Part shown: piece after piece, positions 34,438 through 43,007 of the stretch
How the letters are laid out: every line of letters begins with the position of its first letter
How positions within the stretch are numbered: position 1 is the first letter of the stretch
Assembly (NCBI GenBank): GCA_963664245.1
Contig: OY760934.1
Location: 2,046,001-2,110,000 of the forward strand
Direction of reading: 5' to 3'
Length of the DNA: 64,000 bases
From: GCA-2711565 sp963664245
GTDB taxonomy: Bacteria; Bacteroidota; Bacteroidia; Bacteroidales; GCA-2711565
Notes under the pieces: model-generated
The model's input: the letters and a program-made list of their open reading frames with translations, nothing else
Database searches by the model: none
What the model was told of the DNA's origin: nothing
Made by a program: the position numbers and the translations under genes

Positions 34438-35511
34438 TTATGATTGTAAAGGAATGGAACAAAAAAATGTTATTTCATTTTCATTGGTTACTAGTTTAAT
34501 TTCCCCCTCTAATAATGTAGCTAGTTTTTTGACCAAAGGTAAACCTATTCCAAGACCTTCTATAAAATCATCGTTATGATAATTTTGCTTTTCAAAAATC
34601 TCAAAAATCTTCTCTTTTTTATCTTGAGGAATTTGGGCACCATTATTTTTCACAAAAAAGATAATATTCTTATTTTCTATTTTATACCCATAAAGAACGT
34701 TATCATTATCAAAAGAAAACTTTACTGCATTGTCGATGAGATGATAAAGGATATGTTTAATTTTACCCCCATCTGTCAATAGAACTAGTGAACGATCAGG
34801 ATTTACATAATTAACAGATATGTTTCTGTTAACCGCTGATACTGCCAAGTCAAAATATTCTTTAAGATATGAAAAAATATTTTCAACATTAATTTCTTCT
34901 ATTTCAACCTTTATTTCATCACCGGAATTTAGAAGTGCCAAATCAATTAAGTCATTTAAAATCAATAAAAGCCTATCTGCACTTTTCCTGATAATATCGT
35001 AATGTGTTTTTTGTTCAGGATTATTATTTTCAATCTGCAAATCAGATATTAATTCGAGAAAGCCAAGAAATCCATTCATTGGAGTTCTTACTTCGTGAGA
35101 AAGGTTGTTTAAGAAAGATTGTTTTACTTTTTGTGAAATTATTGATTGGTCATATAATTCATTGATTTTCGTTTTTAAGCAAGCTACAACATCTTGTTTT
35201 TCAACGATTCCAATAAATTCACGTTCTTTAAATACAGCCAAGGCAGAACATTGACTATTTTCAAATTTATCAAGACTTGAGAATATAGTATCCTTACTAC
35301 AAAGATTTTCTTTCTCTGTTAAACAATCAATAACTAATTTATGAGGCCTCTTAATTAAATCAGAAGTTGTTAAGACCCCCTGAAAAATTTTGTTGTCATC
35401 AATAACTACTACGTATCCTTTTTCTGAAATTTTTTTTTCAAGCGCATTTGTTGCTGAAAATGAACCAACAGTAGGATATGAATTTAGAATAAATTTTTCT
35501 AATTCCATCAA
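34438..35511 (-). CDS. Soluble CBS-domain sensor histidine kinase
   Basis: A 357-residue protein with no transmembrane helix. Residues 1-120 form a pair of CBS domains (VVVIDDNKIFQGVLTTSDL, then ALAVFKEREFIGIVEKQDVV), which usually bind adenine nucleotides. HisKA follows with the phosphorylated His139 in FLNNLSHEVRTPMNGFLGF, then HATPase_c with the N-box HLIDNAVKFSF and the G2-like GLGIGLPLVKKL. It should sense a cytoplasmic ligand. No response regulator is adjacent; the small gene upstream overlaps it by four bases. Confidence 0.85.
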   Translation of the reverse strand: MMELEKFILNSYPTVGSFSATNALEKKISEKGYVVVIDDNKIFQGVLTTSDLIKRPHKLVIDCLTEKENLCSKDTIFSSLDKFENSQCSALAVFKEREFIGIVEKQDVVACLKTKINELYDQSIISQKVKQSFLNNLSHEVRTPMNGFLGFLELISDLQIENNNPEQKTHYDIIRKSADRLLLILNDLIDLALLNSGDEIKVEIEEINVENIFSYLKEYFDLAVSAVNRNISVNYVNPDRSLVLLTDGGKIKHILYHLIDNAVKFSFDNDNVLYGYKIENKNIIFFVKNNGAQIPQDKKEKIFEIFEKQNYHNDDFIEGLGIGLPLVKKLATLLEGEIKLVTNENEITFFCSIPLQS

Positions 35512-35858
35512 AATTCTCCTTCTATTGCTTCGTAAAATATTTTTAACTTAAAATCAACCTTTAACATCTCACTTTCTGATACAAAAGGAAATACTTTTTC
35601 AGAAAGAATTTTGAGAACGACTTCCTTATCCATTTTTTTTAAAACTCTTTTATTAATAAAAACAGCAGCGACTATAGGATGATTGTCAATATTAAAAACA
35701 TCAAACTCATTTGGCACTAAAAATTCAAAAGATTTGGAAACTCCAATTCTTCCTTGAGGGCATTTTCTCCCCAAGACTAAAATATCTTCAAATGGGGGCA
35801 ATCGAATTTCTTCAAAACTTAATTGAATAGAATACTTTTGAGTAGAAATTGCTTTCAT
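35508..35858 (-). CDS. Hypothetical protein coupled to the CBS histidine kinase
   Basis: A 116-residue soluble protein of alternating beta and alpha segments, with no signal, membrane helix or known motif. It contains LPPFEDILVLGRKCPQGRIG and a charged C-terminal half. Its stop overlaps the kinase start by four bases, so the two are translated as a pair. A role as ligand sensor or partner of the kinase is inference from the coupling alone. Confidence 0.6.
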   Translation of the reverse strand: MKAISTQKYSIQLSFEEIRLPPFEDILVLGRKCPQGRIGVSKSFEFLVPNEFDVFNIDNHPIVAAVFINKRVLKKMDKEVVLKILSEKVFPFVSESEMLKVDFKLKIFYEAIEGEF

Positions 35859-35960
35859 AACCTAAATTTAAAAATAAAAAATAAACTGCCAAAAGATATT
35901 CTATCTTTCAGACTTCTTCAATAACGTAAAAATATAAAATTTATTGGAAATTAATACATC

Positions 35961-36875
35961 TTACATCCAGCGCCTGCGCTTAAAGTAAAGCACCATGGTT
36001 ATGGCAATTACCACCATGGCAACCATTACCACCCAAAATGCATTTGCGCCTTCGTTGGCAAAGGGCAGCCACTTTAGGTTCATGCCGTAAAGCCCGGTAA
36101 TAAAAGTAAGGGGCAGCAAAATAGACGAAACCATGGTCAGTACCTTCATAATTTCGTTAATCTTATTGGCCTGCAACGAGTCAAAGGTTTTGGAAAGACC
36201 CTCGATGAGTTCTTCATAATCCTCGGTCATATCCCACATGCGTTGGTAGTAGTCGAGAATATTACCCCAGTAATCTTCCATATTGTCAGCAAAACCTTCG
36301 ATAGAACCGGTTTCAAATTTATGAAACAGCCGAAGTTGGGGCTTAAAAATGGTATTTAACAGGATGATATTTTTACGGGTAACCGAAATCTGTTCAATGG
36401 TTTTCTCTGCTTTTTTGTTGAACAGCTCCTGGCTGATAAAATCCAGCTCGCTGCCAATGCGGCGCAGCAACATCAGCGATTCTCCCATGACCCGGTCCAA
36501 AATACGGTATAACAGGGCATCCGAAGTCGCAATATCAAATTCTTCGTTACGCTCTTTTTGTTCTTTGGCTTCCTGAAACATTTTTGAAACCATCCAGTGC
36601 GATTGTCCAATGGTGATGATATAGTCTTCACCCCAGAAAATCTTTACCTCTTTGGGGTGCAAGAAAGTCCCTTTTTTATCAAAACTCGGAAAATGAAGGA
36701 TCAGGAAATAATAATCGTCGTAACTATCAATTTTCGAACGCTGGTTTACCGTCTTACAGTCTTCTATATCCAAGGGGTGAAAATGAAAATTATCCTTTAA
36801 ATACTGAAGGTTTTCTTCTGTTGGATTGAGTATGTGGTGCCATTTTAAGGTACCTATTTTAATGGTTTCAATCAT
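35961..36875 (-). CDS. corA: CorA-family magnesium/cobalt transporter
   Basis: A 304-residue ion channel-transporter. The large cytoplasmic N-terminal domain is alpha/beta then helical; two transmembrane helices lie at the C-terminus. The signature GMN is present in TFITGLYGMNLKWLPF between them, and the tail ends in basic residues (KRRRWM). It forms pentamers that admit Mg2+ when the cell is low in it. No M-box or other riboswitch was noticed upstream. Confidence 0.93.
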   Translation of the reverse strand: MIETIKIGTLKWHHILNPTEENLQYLKDNFHFHPLDIEDCKTVNQRSKIDSYDDYYFLILHFPSFDKKGTFLHPKEVKIFWGEDYIITIGQSHWMVSKMFQEAKEQKERNEEFDIATSDALLYRILDRVMGESLMLLRRIGSELDFISQELFNKKAEKTIEQISVTRKNIILLNTIFKPQLRLFHKFETGSIEGFADNMEDYWGNILDYYQRMWDMTEDYEELIEGLSKTFDSLQANKINEIMKVLTMVSSILLPLTFITGLYGMNLKWLPFANEGANAFWVVMVAMVVIAITMVLYFKRRRWM

Positions 36876-37072
36876 GATCCCTCCCCTTTTTAGCTATTTA
36901 TAAACTGTTTTCTACATCCTGGTAATTGGTTTTGTTGGGCAAAAATAACAAAATAAATGTTAACTAAGCTTTAAATGCAAGATTTCTCAGGCACACAAAT
37001 AGGCTTAAACCCTTTTTCCAAGAAAAAGTTTCATTGGTAATTTATAGTGAAGCAGTGCCCCCGGCTACGTAC

Positions 37073-37669
37073 CTAATTGTCTTTCCACTCAAAAGTCTCA
37101 ATCAGGTGTTCGATATCTTTTTTTATGAACCCAATGACCGGCGCCATGGAATCGTTGTTAGGGACAATATTAAAATACAGGGCTCCACGCAAAAAATGCC
37201 TGGAACTATCGGTTACAAAAAACTGGTAGGGCGAAGCAGCTCCACTCCCGCTAATCTCGTAAATCAATCCGAAAACATTTTTCTCAGGATCAAAAATCAC
37301 GCGGTTATCGATAGCACTGGCCTTGGGAATGTGTTTGAACGCCATGGTACGGCTGTCTTCCATAAAATCGATCAAATTCCCGTTAACGGGTTTGTAGCTT
37401 AAATGCAGGATCCCTTTAAAATCGGGGAAATTAATATTGATCCAATTTTTTTCATTAGGCGAATGAATATCGGGAGTAATCTCGGTATAAACGGGATATT
37501 CAAAAGTGTAAGGAAAAATAGAATCCAGTTTTTGATAGCTCTGTTCCGGGAAATCGATGCGAAAATAACCACGAGGCTTAGGGATGTAATCGCCACCGCT
37601 ACAAGAAGCCAAAACAGCAAACAGCATCACGACAGAAACAAACAAACCTCCTTTTTTCAGCATCATCAC
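37073..37669 (-). CDS. gldD: Gliding motility lipoprotein GldD
   Basis: A 198-residue lipoprotein. Signal and lipobox are FVSVVMLFAVLASC with the lipid on Cys23. The mature part starts with the GldD-like YIPKPRGYFRIDFPEQSYQ, and has FEYPVYTEI and NWININFPDFKGILHLSYK. GldD is required for gliding in Flavobacterium and occurs in most Bacteroidota next to gldE, also in non-gliding species. Here it is six bases downstream of gldE. Confidence 0.92.
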   Translation of the reverse strand: MMMLKKGGLFVSVVMLFAVLASCSGGDYIPKPRGYFRIDFPEQSYQKLDSIFPYTFEYPVYTEITPDIHSPNEKNWININFPDFKGILHLSYKPVNGNLIDFMEDSRTMAFKHIPKASAIDNRVIFDPEKNVFGLIYEISGSGAASPYQFFVTDSSRHFLRGALYFNIVPNNDSMAPVIGFIKKDIEHLIETFEWKDN

Positions 37670-37675
37670 CCCCTA

Positions 37676-39028
37676 TTAACTTTTTTCTTTCGGATTTATT
37701 ATAATCAAAATTTCTTTGATCCGACGATTATCCACCGACTTGATACAAAATTCAAAATTTTTGTGGGTTATTTTTTCTCCCTGCTCCGGGATTTCACCTT
37801 TTAATTCAAGAATTAGACCACCCAAAGAATCAGCCTCGCCTTTCACTTCATCAAAAACTTCATCATCTATTTCCAAAATTTTACAAAAATCGTTGATGGT
37901 GGTTTTGGCTTCAAACAAATACGTGTTTTCATCTACTTTCGAGAAAACCGTTTCATCTTCATGCGTATCAAATTCATCGCTGATTTCGCCTAAAATTTCT
38001 TCAATAATATCTTCGAGGGTAACAATTCCGGAGGTTCCGCCATACTCATCAACCACAATGGCAAAATGGATTTTCTTTTCCTGAAACTCTTTCAGCAGAT
38101 CGTTAATTTTCTTGTTCTCGGGCACAAAAAAGGCCGGTCGCAATAATTCGTTCCAATTAAAATCGGAAGGTTCTTCCATATGAGGCAATAAATCTTTGAT
38201 GTAAAGCATGCCTTCAATTTTATCAATACTCTCGCGATAAACAGGAATGCGCGAAAACCCGGCTTCTAAAATCAATTTATACACCTCGTTAAAGGGCAAT
38301 TCAATATCAATGGCCGTAACATCCGTTCTCGATTTCATAATCTCGGTCACGTCAATATCGCCGAACTTAACAATTCCCTGCAAAATTTTTCGCTCGTCTT
38401 CCCGAATATCTTCTTCGGTAGTAATTTCAATAGCTTCGGATAATTCACTACGCGAAATCCGGGGACCTTTTTTCAATTTCTTTTTCTCAATAAATTTGGT
38501 AGAATGAACCAGAACCGAACTAACCGGATAAAGCAAACGCAATAAAAAACGCAGGGGCCTGGCCATGAAACGGGCAAAAGTTAACGATTGTTGCGAAGCA
38601 TAAATTTTGGGCATGATCTCGCCAAAAAACAAGATTAAAAAAGTAATCACCACCACCTGGATCAGAAAAGCCAATACCGGGTATCCCTCAAAATTAAACA
38701 GCAAAACAGCGATGTATGCCGAAAGAATTACAATGGCTACATTCACAAAGTTATTGGCAATTAAAATAGTAGCCAGTAAGCGGTTGGGGGTATCCAATAA
38801 TTTTTGGACAATATTATCAACGCCTTTTTTATGAACCTTGGGATCGTCGAACTGCGAGGGCGATAAGGAAAAATAGGCAATCTCGGAACCCGAAATCAAA
38901 GCCGAGAAAAGCAAGAGCACCACCAAAACTATCAGACTCAGCAAAGCTTCTACACTAAACGATTTAAATATGGGATTTGCGACTATTGCAGCCAGGCAAC
39001 TAAGGGGATCGATATCAGGGTCTTCCAA
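37676..39028 (-). CDS. gldE: GldE, CNNM/CorC-type membrane protein
   Basis: A 450-residue protein: an N-terminal CNNM (DUF21) domain with four helices in about 20-165, a linker, two CBS domains (SRTDVTAIDIELPFNEVY...IPVYRESIDKIEG; IHFAIVVDEYGGTSGIVTLEDI), and a C-terminal CorC_HlyC domain. Such proteins are linked to Mg2+ efflux; in gliding bacteria this gene partners gldD. The ssb-gldE-gldD order is conserved in the phylum. Confidence 0.92.
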   Translation of the reverse strand: MEDPDIDPLSCLAAIVANPIFKSFSVEALLSLIVLVVLLLFSALISGSEIAYFSLSPSQFDDPKVHKKGVDNIVQKLLDTPNRLLATILIANNFVNVAIVILSAYIAVLLFNFEGYPVLAFLIQVVVITFLILFFGEIMPKIYASQQSLTFARFMARPLRFLLRLLYPVSSVLVHSTKFIEKKKLKKGPRISRSELSEAIEITTEEDIREDERKILQGIVKFGDIDVTEIMKSRTDVTAIDIELPFNEVYKLILEAGFSRIPVYRESIDKIEGMLYIKDLLPHMEEPSDFNWNELLRPAFFVPENKKINDLLKEFQEKKIHFAIVVDEYGGTSGIVTLEDIIEEILGEISDEFDTHEDETVFSKVDENTYLFEAKTTINDFCKILEIDDEVFDEVKGEADSLGGLILELKGEIPEQGEKITHKNFEFCIKSVDNRRIKEILIIINPKEKS

Positions 39029-39061
39029 AATGATCTAAATATTGGTTATCGCCACAAATTT

Positions 39062-39115
39062 ACAAAAAAAATATCCATGGAAAAAAGCAAGAATTACAAC
39101 TTATCCATGGATATT
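39062..39115 (-). terminator. Terminator downstream of ssb
   Basis: Twelve-base perfect arms AATATCCATGGA (39070-39081) and TCCATGGATATT (39104-39115); on the minus strand a run of T follows the hairpin. It lies between the ssb stop and gldE. Confidence 0.75.
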
Positions 39116-39125
39116 TAAAATTTCT

Positions 39126-39542
39126 TTAGAACGGAAGATCATCTTCCGGGGCAGGAACATCATCCATTGCCGGGGGTTCGGCAACCTGTGAACCGCCGTT
39201 TACCTGGTCTCTTTTGCCGCCAAGCATAGTCATGTTATCGGCATAAATTTCGGTGGTATAGCGTTTATTGCCGTCTTTATCATCCCACGAACGGGTTTTG
39301 ATTTTACCTTCAACGTAAACCTGGCTTCCTTTGTTCAGGTATTTTTCGGCTACATCGGCCAAACCACGCCATAACACCACGTTGTGCCACTCGGTTTGAT
39401 CTACACGATTACCGTCTTTGTCTTTATAGCTCTCGGTTGTAGCCAACGAGAAACTAACTTTTTTCACCCCGTTTTCAAAGGTGAATGTTTCTGGGTCTTT
39501 CCCCAAATGTCCTAATAAAATAACTTTATTTACTCCAGCCAT
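39126..39542 (-). CDS. ssb: Single-stranded DNA-binding protein
   Basis: A 138-residue OB-fold protein: MAGVNKVILLGHLGKDPE, then VSFSLATTESYKDKDGNR, TEWHNVVLW and YVEGKIKTRSWDDKDGNKRYTTEI. The C-terminus is an acidic, Pro-containing tail ending in DDLPF, the tip that recruits replication and repair proteins. It lies between mutY and gldE. Confidence 0.96.
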   Translation of the reverse strand: MAGVNKVILLGHLGKDPETFTFENGVKKVSFSLATTESYKDKDGNRVDQTEWHNVVLWRGLADVAEKYLNKGSQVYVEGKIKTRSWDDKDGNKRYTTEIYADNMTMLGGKRDQVNGGSQVAEPPAMDDVPAPEDDLPF

Positions 39543-39648
39543 ATTGTTATAAATTTAATGAAACAAAAATAATAAAATCGGGCAGGATTTGTGCCGGATT
39601 AAGAATTAATACCAAAACCATCAAAACGTCCCACAAATTTACCCAAAT

Positions 39649-40722
39649 TTATTCTGTAATACCCTCAAACAGATGATTTTCGATATAGGAAGCCATTAAT
39701 TTCGACACCGGATACGTTTCTGTTTCTGTAATTTTTATACTCACAGAACCCGGATCAAGCTTAAGTTTTCCAACATTCTGTACCTCTATTTTATAAAAAG
39801 CAGCCTTAATATTTTTATGGCTCAACTGGTGTTTTAAAAGAACCGGCCCCGAAATTGTAAAATCCTGCTCATTTAGTAAATTCTTAAATTCTTCGGAAAC
39901 AATCAACTGCTCCGTTGTAATTTTTTCAGTTTCGTCAATGGATGGGAAATCGTACAAATTTTTCCAGATTCCAGTATTACTTCTCTTCCGGAAAACGATA
40001 TTATTTTCGTCATCTGTGATTACAAAATAATTAATAAAAAAATCTTTGGGTGATGCTGCTTTTATTTTTACCGGTAAAAGCTCAACCCTGTTTTGATTAT
40101 AAGCCCGGCAGGCATCTTTCAAAAAACATTCTTCACATGGCGGATTTTTAGGAACACAAAAAAGAGCCCCAAACTCCATCATCGCCTGGTTGAAATCGCC
40201 GGGACGATCGGGCAGAAAAATCTCATCAATCGCTTTTTTAATTTCCTTTTCGCCAGACGTTGAATTAATGGGTTCGTCAATCCCAAATATGCGGCTAATG
40301 ATACGCATAACATTCCCATCAACGGCCGGGTAAGACAAATTAAAAGCAATGGAAGCGATGGCTGCTGCCGTGTAGGGGCCCACCCCTTTTAGCTTCAGGA
40401 TTTCATCATAAGTTCCGGGGAATTTCCCGCCCCATTCATCGCAAATATATTTGGCCGAAAAATGAAGGTTCCTTGCCCGCGAATAATAGCCCAAACCCTG
40501 CCAGTATTTTAACACCTCTTCTTCATCGGCTTTTGCCAACAATTCTACATCCGGAAAGCGATCAATAAACCTCAGGTAATAATCCATTCCCTGATCAACC
40601 CGGGTTTGTTGCAAAATAATTTCTGAAATCCAAATTAAATACGGTTCATTAATCTTCCGCCAAGGAAGTTCCCGCTTATTCAAATAATACCACTCCAATA
40701 ATTTCCTACCTGTATCTCTCAT
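39649..40722 (-). CDS. mutY: A/G-specific adenine glycosylase MutY
   Basis: A 357-residue base-excision enzyme that removes A opposite 8-oxoG. The helix-hairpin-helix is LKGVGPYTAAAIASIAF with the catalytic Asp in YPAVDGNVMRI. The [4Fe-4S] cluster motif C-x6-C-x2-C-x5-C is seen in CVPKNPPCEECFLKDAC. The C-terminal part (from about 230) is the NUDIX-like domain that recognises 8-oxoG. It is divergent from the HU gene. Confidence 0.96.
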   Translation of the reverse strand: MRDTGRKLLEWYYLNKRELPWRKINEPYLIWISEIILQQTRVDQGMDYYLRFIDRFPDVELLAKADEEEVLKYWQGLGYYSRARNLHFSAKYICDEWGGKFPGTYDEILKLKGVGPYTAAAIASIAFNLSYPAVDGNVMRIISRIFGIDEPINSTSGEKEIKKAIDEIFLPDRPGDFNQAMMEFGALFCVPKNPPCEECFLKDACRAYNQNRVELLPVKIKAASPKDFFINYFVITDDENNIVFRKRSNTGIWKNLYDFPSIDETEKITTEQLIVSEEFKNLLNEQDFTISGPVLLKHQLSHKNIKAAFYKIEVQNVGKLKLDPGSVSIKITETETYPVSKLMASYIENHLFEGITE

Positions 40723-40798
40723 ATTTGGAACAAATTTATATAGAGCTTATTAGAAATAAAAAAGTTTTTTAAAGTTTTATATTCAAGCAAATTTATTT

Positions 40799-40806
40799 TA
40801 TCTTTG
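40799..40806 (+). promoter_or_regulatory. -7 box of the HU gene
   Basis: TATCTTTG fits TAnnTTTG, 48 bases before the HU start. No clear TTTG was seen at -33. Confidence 0.45.
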
Positions 40807-40854
40807 CTGCCCAAACAAAAAAACTTATTATCAAATCATTAAAAGTATTAGAAC

Positions 40855-41139
40855 ATGACAAAAGCAGAAATCGTAGCAGAAATTGCTAACAAAACTGGAA
40901 TAGAGAAAGTAGCCGTTCAAGCTACTGTAGAGGCTTTTATGGATGCTGTTAAAGAATCAATGGTTAAAGGAGAGAATGTTTACTTAAGAGGTTTTGGTAG
41001 CTTTACGATAAAAAGAAGAGCCGAGAAAACCGGAAGAAATATTTCTAAAAACACAACCATCATTATTCCGGCTCACAATATTCCTTCTTTTAAGCCTGCA
41101 AAAACTTTTGTTAATGAGGTTAAAAATCACGTTAAATAA
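40855..41139 (+). CDS. HU-family DNA-binding protein
   Basis: A 94-residue histone-like protein. MTKAEIVAEIANKTG, then VYLRGFGSFTIKRRAEKTGRN, and IPSFKPAKTFVNEVK cover the whole HU/IHF fold, with the beta arms around the NISKNTTIIIPAH segment. It bends and compacts DNA. It is followed eight bases later by a very short basic gene. Confidence 0.95.
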   Translation: MTKAEIVAEIANKTGIEKVAVQATVEAFMDAVKESMVKGENVYLRGFGSFTIKRRAEKTGRNISKNTTIIIPAHNIPSFKPAKTFVNEVKNHVK

Positions 41140-41147
41140 TTTGTATT

Positions 41148-41237
41148 ATGCCTAGCGGGAAAAAGAGAAAAAGACATAAAATGTCCACCCATAAACGTAA
41201 AAAACGTTTAAGAAAAAACAGACATAAAAAGAAATAA
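41148..41237 (+). CDS. COX24/AURKAIP1-type small ribosomal protein (bS22-like)
   Basis: A 29-residue reading frame, extremely basic: MPSGKKRKRHKMSTHKRKK followed by RLRKNRHKKK. The K-R-K-RHKM-x-x-HKRKKRLRK pattern is that of the AURKAIP1/COX24 domain, represented by mS38 in mitochondria and bS22 in some bacteria, where it sits at the decoding side of the small ribosomal subunit. A tiny protein of this kind next to HU is a conserved Bacteroidota feature. The start ATG is eight bases after the HU stop, so the two are co-transcribed. Confidence 0.85.
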   Translation: MPSGKKRKRHKMSTHKRKKRLRKNRHKKK

Positions 41238-41261
41238 GCTTTTCTTTTTGACTATCTTTAT

Positions 41262-41297
41262 GATCACATGGGCGGCTTGTTTCATGTGATCTTTTAT
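41262..41297 (+). terminator. Terminator of the HU-COX24 unit
   Basis: GATCACATG (41262-41270) pairs with CATGTGATC (41283-41291) around a 12-base loop and is followed by TTTTAT. Confidence 0.75.
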
Positions 41298-41379
41298 ATT
41301 TTGATGGTACCGTTCCTATATTCTTATTCTTCGTTTTTTAACTTTTAATGATTTAAAAAACATATAAAATATACGTAAT

Positions 41380-42933
41380 GTGGATAAGGAATTAATAATT
41401 AACGCAAATTCATCAGAGGTTGAAATTGCACTTTTGGAAGACAAATTCCTTGTTGAGTTACACAAAGAAAAGAACAATAATAATTACGCCGTAGGCGATG
41501 TTTACCTGGGCAGGGTGAAAAAAATCATGCCCGGGCTCAATGCCGCGTTTGTTGATGTAGGCTATGAAAAAGATGCTTTTTTACATTATTTGGATTTAGG
41601 ACCGCAGGTAAGGTCGCTTAATAAATATAGTAAGGAAGCGCAAACCAAACATCCGAATGCTAAATTGGAGCTTGCTAAATTCAAGCTTGAATCCGACATC
41701 GAAAAAACCGGAAAAATTACGCAGGTTCTTTCTTCTAACCAACAAGTATTAGTACAAATTGCAAAAGAACCAATCTCTACGAAGGGTCCCCGGATTTCTT
41801 CCGAGCTATCATTTGCCGGACGATTTTTGGTGCTTGTACCCTTTTCGAACCGAATCTCCATCTCCCAAAAAATTAAAAACGCAGATGAGAGAAACCGCCT
41901 TAAACGACTCATACAGAGTATCAAGCCAAACAACTTTGGGGTAATTATCCGTACCGTGGCCGAAAACAAAAAAGTGGCCGAACTGGATACCGACCTCCGC
42001 AACCTGCTTCACAAATGGGAATTGCTAACCAAGCGTACCCGAAAAGCCAAGGCCCCGCAGAAGGTTGTAAGCGAACTGGATCGTACATCAACCCTGCTTC
42101 GCGATTTGATGAACGAATCATTCAATAACATTCATATAAACGATCCGGTACTTTACGAAGAAATTAAAAACTATATCCGTACCATTGCCCCCGACAAACT
42201 GGATATCGTTAAACTTTACAAAGGCAAAAAAGATATTTTTGAATTTTTTGGCATTGATAAACAAATTAAGGGTTCGTTTGGTAAAACCGTTACTATTAAA
42301 AGCGGTGTTTATTTAATTATTGAACACACTGAGGCCATGCACGTTATTGACGTGAACAGTGGCCACCGGGTTAAAAAGGATAACAGCCAGGAAAAAAATG
42401 CCTTGGATGTGAACCTTGAATCAGCTACCGAAATTGCACGCCAGTTAAGGCTTCGCGATATGGGTGGTATTATCGTGATCGATTTCATCGACATGCACGA
42501 AGGGAAAAACCGCCGTGCTTTGTTCCAAAAACTAAAAGATGAAATGGATAAGGATCATGCAAAACACACTATTCTTCCGCCAAGTAAATTCGGATTGGTG
42601 CAAATAACCCGTCAGCGGGTTCGCCCCGAAATGAACATAAAAGTATTGGAAAATTGCCCGGTTTGCGATGGCTCGGGAAAAATCAGGCCAAGCATAATCA
42701 TTACCGACGAAATCGAAAACAACATCCGTTATTTGATTCACGATCAGAATGAAAAAAGCTTAAAACTGGCCTTGCACCCGTTCATCCATTCGTACATTAC
42801 AAGAGGAATGTTTTCCATTCGCTACAAATGGTACCTGAAATATAAAAAATGGATCAAGGTTCAGGCCATGCCATCGTATCATTTACTGGAATACCATTTC
42901 TTTAATGCCAAAGGCGACGAAATAAAGATGTAA
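41380..42933 (+). CDS. rng: Ribonuclease G/E family endoribonuclease
   Basis: A 517-residue endonuclease for rRNA and mRNA processing. The start is GTG at 41380 (MDKELIINANSSEVEIALL); the ATG two bases before is out of frame. An S1 domain lies at about 35-140 (GDVYLGRVKKIMPGLNAAFVDVG). The catalytic domain has VIDVNSGHRVKKDN and GGIIVIDFIDM with the metal-binding acids, and the Zn-link CPVCDGSGK. It lacks the long RNase E degradosome tail, so it is of RNase G size. Confidence 0.94.
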   Translation: MDKELIINANSSEVEIALLEDKFLVELHKEKNNNNYAVGDVYLGRVKKIMPGLNAAFVDVGYEKDAFLHYLDLGPQVRSLNKYSKEAQTKHPNAKLELAKFKLESDIEKTGKITQVLSSNQQVLVQIAKEPISTKGPRISSELSFAGRFLVLVPFSNRISISQKIKNADERNRLKRLIQSIKPNNFGVIIRTVAENKKVAELDTDLRNLLHKWELLTKRTRKAKAPQKVVSELDRTSTLLRDLMNESFNNIHINDPVLYEEIKNYIRTIAPDKLDIVKLYKGKKDIFEFFGIDKQIKGSFGKTVTIKSGVYLIIEHTEAMHVIDVNSGHRVKKDNSQEKNALDVNLESATEIARQLRLRDMGGIIVIDFIDMHEGKNRRALFQKLKDEMDKDHAKHTILPPSKFGLVQITRQRVRPEMNIKVLENCPVCDGSGKIRPSIIITDEIENNIRYLIHDQNEKSLKLALHPFIHSYITRGMFSIRYKWYLKYKKWIKVQAMPSYHLLEYHFFNAKGDEIKM

Positions 42934-42961
42934 TTTATTTGATATAAAATCGATCAGAGAG

Positions 42962-42994
42962 ATGCGGGTTTTTTATGTTCAACCCGCATTTTTT
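42962..42994 (+). terminator. Terminator of rng, next to the trpS promoter
   Basis: ATGCGGGTT (42962-42970) pairs with AACCCGCAT (42981-42989), followed by a T-run. The T-run merges into the -7 box of trpS. Confidence 0.8.
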
Positions 42995-42995
42995 A

Positions 42996-43003
42996 TATTT
43001 TTG
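42996..43003 (+). promoter_or_regulatory. -7 box of trpS, predicted leaderless
   Basis: TATTTTTG fits TAnnTTTG and ends four bases before the ATG at 43008, so the transcript should begin at or beside the start codon. The -33 region is occupied by the rng terminator. Confidence 0.5.
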
Positions 43004-43007
43004 CAGC

